Source: Erythroxylum novogranatense
Lineage: Eukaryota > Streptophyta > Magnoliopsida > Malpighiales > Erythroxylaceae
Reading direction: 5' to 3'
Length of the DNA stretch: 64,000 nucleotides
NCBI GenBank assembly: GCA_029891385.1
Contig: CM057226.1
Span: 91,768,977 to 91,832,976, forward strand
Below the pieces are notes generated by a model, which was given only the letters and a program-made list of their open reading frames with translations, was not told the origin of the DNA and ran no database searches. Position numbers and translations under genes: made by a program. Shown piece after piece: positions 56,877 through 64,000 of this stretch. Within the stretch, counting starts at the first letter, position 1, and every line of letters starts with the position of its first letter.

Positions 56877-59800
56877 TGTAACACCCCACTCCCGCAAGAC
56901 CCAAACCCGACATCGAAGGTGATATCCGAGTCCCGCGCCATGAGGGTGGCGTCTTACATCACTCGGTGAAAACTCAAAGATGAATTTTTTTCTTAACACA
57001 TACTCACATATATTGTCATTAATCGGAAAACAATTTATATAAACAATTCAATGGCCTTGGGGCCCTTTTCATAAATACAATTAATTTCAATCTGTTAACT
57101 ATACAAACTGACTTCATCAGTAATACAAAAATTCAGAAGATAAAAATACAATAATGCACGCGAATCGATCCCGACCTCTTCTACGCTAATAACCAGCAGA
57201 TGTCATACGCCGTTGCTAACGGGTATTCTTCTAAGTCCTGAAAAATAATTGCAAATTTTGGGTGAGTTTTGCGAACTCAGTGAGAAACCATCATCGATGG
57301 TTCACTCAATTCATGCATATTCACACAGTTCATAGAGTATCACATGATTGCACATTCAAAAATATCACAAGCATCCAATTTTACCAATATAAGGCATTTG
57401 GCCTTTTAACAAAATTCACCTTGAACAAATACATTTTTATGATGCACATGAGACACTTTCCATTTTTTTCTTTCGTTGTTGTGACCGTGCGCCTAAAACT
57501 GTCCCAGTGATGAGCACATTGCGTTGAGCCAATGGCTCTGAAAACGTTGGGCGTGATATGCCCTGATACATTGAGCCTGAGGCTCTGAATACGTTAGACA
57601 CGAGGTCTGTGCGTTGAGCTTAAAGCTCTTGTATCGTTAGGCGTGATATGCCCCGATACGGTGGTGCTCGGTCACAACCGCCTTTATCTAATCATGTCAT
57701 TATGCATGAATGCATATGTTCCAATTTCCATTACTGATTATTTCTATCATTTACATTCAATGCCATTTCTATTTCTTGGACCTTGGTCCGTATTTCAATC
57801 ATACCATTTCCAATTCATTGCATTGATGCGTCGTTAACAGCACATAATAACACTTCAATATCACATTCACAATATTTCGGACACCCATGATCCGAAATCA
57901 ATCAAAATCAAACACACATGTACCCATCCATTATCTCCACATGGCATCAACGCGTAATATTAAACACATTAAGATTGAGAAACCAACTAGGTTACTCACC
58001 TAATAACTTCCGAGCTAATGCCGGGAAGTCTCTGCAACGTCCGTGGGATGACGTTCCAACCGTGCCTCTATAACAATTAAAATAAGTACACATTACCAAC
58101 TGTATAGTTAGAAATATCCAACAATGCACATGAGATAATTAAAATGTGTATAATGCATGTTCATGGCATTTTCGGCCCAAATCCAAAATTTTCCCATAAT
58201 AAAAATTCCATCTAAAAATTAGAAAGCTATAGCCACTGACAGCACCCAATTCGGACCTCAATCGGTCCAAAAATAACTAAAACAGTGCTCACCGAATAAT
58301 TACCCGGGTCCACGTCAATTTTCCGTCTAAAAATTCCCAATTTCTCACAAAATGAAATTCAATATATTACAAATCCGATGCCTCAAGAATCAGGTCAATC
58401 GGACGACGGACGGAAAAGAAAATGACAAAAGAAACAATTAGGTCACTTAATGCCAAATAATAAAATACATTAAAAATAAAAAATATATTATATAACTGCG
58501 CCTGCCTCGCGAGGGCGAGACGTCGCCTTCGTGTGGCCGAGCTTCGCCGCGAGGGTGAGGCGTCGCCCTCGCGACTAGGCCACTTTACCTTGCTTCGTCG
58601 CGAGAGCGAGGCGTCGCCCTCGCGACCTGGCGAGGTTCTATCCCCCCTTTCTTCTTTTTTCCCCTTTTTCCCTTTTTTTTTCCAATCCAAATTTCCAACA
58701 ACAATAACTCTTAGCACACAAATCAGAAAAATACAAACCATAGCTTGTTGGAAAGATCATGAAAAGCTCTATCATTCTCATGAAGATCATAAAAATCAAT
58801 TTCAACCCTAAGGATGTCAAATATCCCATCAAAGCTACTGTCTACTCAAAACCTATCAACACAGGGCAGTACATTGCAAACTCAATAACTCTCTGATTCT
58901 TCAGTCAAAAATAACAAAAAAAATATGCTCGGTAAGTTCACAATGTTATCTACAACTTTCCTAAACAACCCAAAATCAAATTTACTTGCTAACAATGTCA
59001 AACAATTCACCAAAGCATCAGCCCTCTGAAATCAACCAATCTGGACAGTGATTTTTCAAACAGTATAACTCCTTATACAAATGTCGAAAAATTCACTACC
59101 TTATATCCCTGAAAAGATAAAATCTCAAACTTCAATTTTCATGAAGAACTCAATTTCCAATTCGATTTCTAACATTGTCAAAACTGTTATGGAATTTACT
59201 GCCATTATCAGCAATTCACAAACTAATGCAGGGTCAGTTTTTGCAAAATCATAACTCCCAACTCTGACCTCTAAAAATTACACACCATATATCATTTTCA
59301 ATGTAATTTCTTCCTCTACAACTTTGCAGAATATCATTCACACCAATTCAGTTCACATAAATTTCTAAAATTGCTCCCAAACAGAACGCTCACAAAATCA
59401 ACACTTTAACTAGGTTTCTCCAAAAAGCATAAAACCAATCAATAGAAATCAGTTCATATATCCCAATATACAACTCGAAAATTAACAAGATCAGTGGAAA
59501 TGGAAAGCTAACTCAATATGCTACAACTTTCATGAAGACCATTTTCTCAAATTCCATCTCAACTAATTTAGAAAAAACAGCAAAATAATCAGGTCATATA
59601 TGCAGGCACTGTTCACAGACCCTAAAACAGAAACTTTCCTTGCAAACTTTCGACCCTCTAGCATTACAATTTAACAACACCTATTTCACACAAAGTTGTA
59701 GCCAACATCCCAAAGTTTAATTGGGCATAAACCTTACCTCATTTTCTTACCTACACAATTAGTTATGATCAAAACATTCCAATAGGTCAAAATGCATTTT

Positions 59801-60999
59801 CCAGCTTTTCAACTACTACCTATTTCCTATCACTTCTAACATCAATAACACATCACTAAGCACCCATTTATACCTCTAATTCAACCACAAACTCACACAA
59901 CACTTATTTGTATATTTACACAAAAGTTGGCAGCACACATATACACAATTCCCATACTTTATTTCCAATCATTAAGCACCACAAACATCATTTATAACAT
60001 CACTTTCCCATTCTTTAACTACCATAACCAATTCCTTCACACAAGCATGCATTAAACCCATTCAAACCTACTACTATGATAATCAACTACATATATAATT
60101 GCTCTCCATGAATGCCTCTAACTACTAAAAGCATAAAAACAACCATCAAGACTTACCAAACAAGTTGCAAGCTCTACCTTCCTCAAATCTTCAAGTCTTT
60201 AATACTCTCCACTTACTACTACTTAAACACCATTCACGGCTATCCCAAGCATCACAAATATGATCAACAATTCAAGGTTTCAACTTAGTCTTGGATATGC
60301 ATAAAGAAGGAGTAGGCAAAAGCAAAGGAGGATGGGAGAAAGAAGAAGACAATCGAAGGATGAAGGAAGCACACCAAGGAAGGAGAACAAAGCTACGGAT
60401 GAAGGAGGAGCTTCCAAAATGATTCATTTGTTTTACAACCCAAGGAAAAGTCGAGGTGCATAATAATATGGGACAAAACTAATAAATGGAAGGGGACACT
60501 TGGCCTTTAATGAGAAAAAGCCAAAAAGTAAGTTCATCTTCTTAATTAAAATTTGATCCCAATTAATTAAGCACTAATCTCACTTAAGCTCTAAACATGG
60601 CACTAACATAATTCCCACAATTATTTATTCAATAATCCAATGCCATTTGACGGTCCCTTTTCAATATAGAAAAGCCTATTCATCGACCCATTGAAATTTT
60701 CCTATCCGCAAGAACTCCAAAAATTCGGAAAAATTCCCATAAATCCCTAAAAATGTAAAACACTTAATGGCGCACTCCAAATAATTTTTCAAATACAACT
60801 TTCACATAAATTTCACAAAAGATCTTAATTTGACACTTAAGCCGAAAATGTAATTAATGCATGTATACCATGTGCATGCTCAAAACAATCATCAGTTATA
60901 GAGGCTATATGATGTATATTCATGCCGAGTTATAATCCAATATTCCTAACCCGTCCCAATTTACTAAAATACTCTTCCCATCGGTGATGGAATGTTACA
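56877..60999 (-). repeat. LARD-like LTR, right copy (5' LTR)
   Basis: 4123 bp, TGTAACACCCC...GAATGTTACA. Nearly identical to the left copy over its whole length, with two instead of three 51-bp units (58548, 58599) and small gaps concentrated in the GC-rich first kilobase (for example GCCGTTGCTAACGGGTATTC against GCCCGTTGCCTAACGGGGTA). Confidence 0.9.
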
Positions 61000-62496
61000 A
61001 TTCTCCCCTCCTAATAAAAATTTCGTCCTCGAAATTCATTTTTGACACTGAAAGAGGTAGAGTTATTATCATTCCGTTTCTGATGTCATCTTTCTATCGA
61101 TTCTCTGTCCCGATAGTGTACTTTCTCAATTATGTCATTGCTGAGTTTCAGCATATTCAACATTTTACTTCCAATTTCATACCATATATATACATATATC
61201 AACTTATAACAATACAAATCGCTCATACTGCTTTTGTCCCATTTTTGTCATAGTTTCATATGGACCACTTGATGTCGAATTGAGTTTCCCCTATTTATAC
61301 CCCTATCTCCATCTAAGTGCTTCTTGGCCGAGGTGATACTCTTCAAAGTATTTCATTTTTCACTTACTAATTTACTAATTTACATCGCTTTAGTGTTAAA
61401 ACATTAATCTCGTAAGATTCCATAACCTCAATATCAATTAACTCAACTCGTTTGTCATTAATTTAGATCACTTAACCCCTATTACAGATTCATTTCACTC
61501 ATCGACCTTATCTCAACCCAATTATGGCCTCCGACTATTTTTAGGTCCTGTTCACTGTAAGACCCCTTATACACTATTCACACGGTGTCACCAATATAAC
61601 GATTGTTGTTCCCACAATCAATCTGCACTACACATCAATCTCATGTCCTTATGAAGTCCAAAAATATTAGTTTTCCCATTTGTCTCCAACAGTCATGCCT
61701 GTTGGTTATGCAAACATATCATCATTCGATTTTACATTCGAAACCATCAATTACTCTTTCGATATACTCTTACTAGAACATAAAGCTTCAATTGTTTGTT
61801 GTGTTTCCTCTAACAGTTTCTTTATTTGGTATTACACATGCTTCTCAATCCAGTCATAAATATCCTTTCCTCAAAAGTTGGATTCATTTAAAATTCCTCG
61901 ATAAGGTTCGCAAATCCTAAATCCTCAATTTAGACTTTGCCAATCATTTTCATACATGCCAAATTTGGAATTCCAATAGCTAATAATACTTTCTTTTTGC
62001 CCCTTGTTAGGTCAACATCTTGCACTCAGTAAGACACTAGCTTTGATACCCTTATCGTCTAATTTGTAACCTTCTGCTTTCGAAGTTTCTATTCTTTACA
62101 TTGAATTGCAGCACTAGCTTTATTATGAAGTACTCAATCGCATAATCCTTTTCAATTTCTTCAAACTCATGAAATACCTCAATCGTTATCGATTTGCATA
62201 TTTATAGCTATATTCGAAATGTTTCTGTCCGAATAATGTTTCCAAGCTTTCAAAGCAATACCTAATACAACAATTTTCAAGTCATCAATCACAATGCAGC
62301 CCATGATGTTATACTTATCCCTAGATACATAATACCACTATACACTATTTCAACATATTGTATCATAACCTTTACTGGGACACTTTGTTATATACTGCAA
62401 AATCTCCAAATTAAAGTGATACAATCCATACTCGAGTTGTCAATTTCTCAAAATGTCTCTTTTTCCATTCATCAGTCGTACGATTCACACGTTTTT
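61000..62496 (-). repeat. second, truncated copy of the LARD-like interior
   Basis: Matches 53267-54759 with few differences (polypurine tract, GAATTGAGTTTCCCCTATTT, CCGAATAATGTTTCCAAGC). The match ends after GATTCACACG plus a T run, and the next base run belongs to Helitron Rep. It shows that an LTR-interior-LTR-interior array once continued to the right. Confidence 0.9.
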
Positions 62497-64000
62497 TAAC
62501 ATTAATGCGGCAGTCAAGCAACATCAGAAGGTACGGATTATGAGGAACCACCCATCTATTATCAACCTCGTGTTTGGATATTTTAACTTTTCTTCCATTA
62601 TCTCTACGTCTATAGCACGGATAACTGTCTTCGCCATGGACAGTGAAAGGAGTAAAATCCTTGGGGTAATGACTTTTGCATACACCGTTTGTCATACAAG
62701 GGCACTGTTTGTTGATAAAATCACAAGGACCGTGGATCATGTGCTTAATGACAAGAGAATATAGTCTAGAATTGTGATCAGGATTAGGTATTTCAGCTGA
62801 TATGATTTAATCATAGGAATCTGGATTCAACAACTTAAATTGTGGTTGAAGTATTAGAAGCAAGTGAGCATGAGGGAATCCACGCTTTTGAAATTCAATT
62901 ACGTAAACAAATGCGGCAACATCTCCGAATATTCCTTTTTTGATCAACTCATTTTTCAGAATTTCAAATTTCATACTGAACACTCTGGACAATAAATGGT
63001 CTACATCTTGTGCTTTTTCGTGGAATTTAAGATTCTCTTGTATTTCCTTCCACATAGGGTTGCAAGTCATAGTGAGAAAAATATCTGGTTTGCCATATTT
63101 TTCACTAGAGCCATTGCATCCAGATAACGTCGTTCATGTCCTTGGGCACCGATAAATGAAGCTGGGAGGACAACTCGCCTGCCAATTGTAGAAGCTTCAG
63201 TTTGACCAATATTAACGCTATCTAAAACACCCTGCAAAATGTTTGATCGTATTTCGTTCTGTTTTTTCCTATGGAATTCAAGCCGTGATGTTTCAATCTT
63301 TATATAAGAACCAACAACGAATTGTTGTAGTAGTCTTAAGCTGTGGATAAGCATGGATTCATCATAACTTCTCATTTGAAATCGATAGCAGTAATACTCT
63401 CTGGCAGATACTACGCTATGTTTGGAGGTCGCTCCTTCAGTAATTAGTAATAGTAAGAAAAAATTGATAAATTACTTTTGCCCAATTAGACAATATTTGG
63501 GAACCAAGGGAATAAGCACACAACTAACCTATGTTTTCGAGGGCAAATAATTCAGCTGCTTCAGTAAAAGTGTATAAAGGAGCACCGCTTGTTTGATCAG
63601 AACCATTGGTGCTGTTTGTTTGTGAATTTAACCGCTTAATGCGAGGATGCCATCCTGATTCACCCCGTGGAAACAGAAGTGGGTATTGAAGCGGGTCGTA
63701 GCATGCATAATAAGATTGAATTCTATAGCTCGGACCTGAGTGATTGTAGACTTGGATATGAGGAGATTTATCATGCTGTTCATCATCAGTTTCAGTCCAT
63801 ATAGCAGCTACTTGTGATGCAGTAGGAAGATTGTAAACGCGCTGATCAAGACCCAGATAACATCTCAGAACAATCTGGTGATTTTCAAGGGAAGGAATAT
63901 CTTTAAGACGGCGAAAGAACCTAGCATAAGGTTATCTTCAAGAATTGTCATAATCAGCTTCAATGTACTTTCACGAAGTTTATCAGAACTGCTGACCCTT
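62497..64000 (-). pseudogene. Helitron Rep (HUH endonuclease), broken
   Basis: Helitron Rep nicks and joins DNA during rolling-circle transposition. Minus strand from the right edge: LRESTLKLIMTILED (a lost base near 63930), RRLKDIPSLENHQIVLRCYL, LDQRVYNLP, TETDDEQHDKSPHIQV, YYACYDPLQYPLLFPRGESG, a probable intron (about 63530-63438), REYYCYRFQMR, SNILQGVLDSVNIGQTEAS, GRRVVLPASFIGAQGHERRY, a lost base near 63105, DIFLTMTCNPMWKEIQENL, then GFPHAHLLLIL with the HUH metal-binding motif (HAH, 62875-62864). It ends IHGPCDFINKQCPCMTNGVC, KSHYPKDF and LLMLLDCRINV at 62497. The following part, where the paired tyrosines (YLYKYVYKG-like) lie in this family, is missing. The Rep N-terminus continues beyond the window. 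Confidence 0.88.

Larger units (their letters stand above)
49071..62496 (-). mobile_element. LARD-like non-coding LTR element, rearranged
   Basis: Two LTRs of 4.2 and 4.1 kb (49071-53266, 56877-60999) in the same orientation flank a 3.6-kb interior with a tRNA-Met PBS at its right end and a polypurine tract at its left end, so the element points left. No protein domain is found. LTR termini are TGTAACA/TGTTACA. LARDs, known as coding-free LTR elements with about 4.5-kb LTRs and 3.5-kb interiors, match these sizes. Right of the second LTR comes a 1.5-kb second copy of the PPT-side interior (61000-62496), ending abruptly in Helitron Rep. No target duplication can be assigned. Confidence 0.82.

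Overview
The window is repeat-dominated eudicot nuclear DNA. A spliced Nodal-modulator-like host gene, a TIR-NBS-LRR fragment (TNLs are essentially absent from grasses), tRNA-Met primed copia elements and a plant-type Helitron with a linked RPA-like gene all point to a flowering-plant, non-grass genome. I see no tRNA, rRNA or CRISPR and nothing prokaryotic. Only one host gene region (2.9-5.4 kb) looks possibly functional. Almost everything else is transposable-element DNA, mostly broken by stops and frameshifts.

Layout. (1) 1-2614: 3' part of a Ty1/copia element with its 3' LTR (2055-2614). (2) 2615-6631: minus-strand NOMO-like gene, eight consecutive exons with clean splice sites. Its 3' exons lie beyond the copia element or are lost, and its 5' exons are not visible. 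(3) 6632: a Helitron-like 3' terminus (CTAG plus hairpin) read on the minus strand. (4) 6.6-11.4 kb: a mosaic of short duplicated pieces: Helitron Rep snippets, a TNL fragment, copia tails and GACGAAGT-type minisatellites. (5) 11.4-19.0 kb: two tandem bodies (A, B) of a gag-only LTR family sharing one LTR between them. (6) 19680-38841: a copia element with TSD TCTCA, carrying in its 3' LTR a second copia in the opposite orientation (27570-37173, TSD CATGA). (7) 38.8-44.6 kb: a third gag-only body (C), LTR remnants, a long hairpin and minisatellites. (8) 44.6-49.07 kb and 62.5-64.0 kb (minus strand): RPA-like, Pif1-type helicase and Rep (HUH) parts of one Helitron. (9) 49071-62496: a coding-free LARD-like LTR element (4.2 kb LTRs, 3.6 kb interior, plus a partial second interior) splitting the Helitron Rep from its helicase.

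How it fits together. The order Rep, helicase, RPA, 3' hairpin terminus from right to left is what a minus-strand Helitron should show. My inference is that most of 6632-64000 is one very large Helitron next to the NOMO-like gene, later filled by nested LTR elements. Its Rep is now broken at the LARD insertion, where the segment expected to carry the catalytic tyrosines is missing. The most unusual signals are the palindrome arrays in the copia leaders, the hairpin array and 51-bp minisatellite in the LARD LTRs, and a stop codon shared by gag-only bodies A and B.
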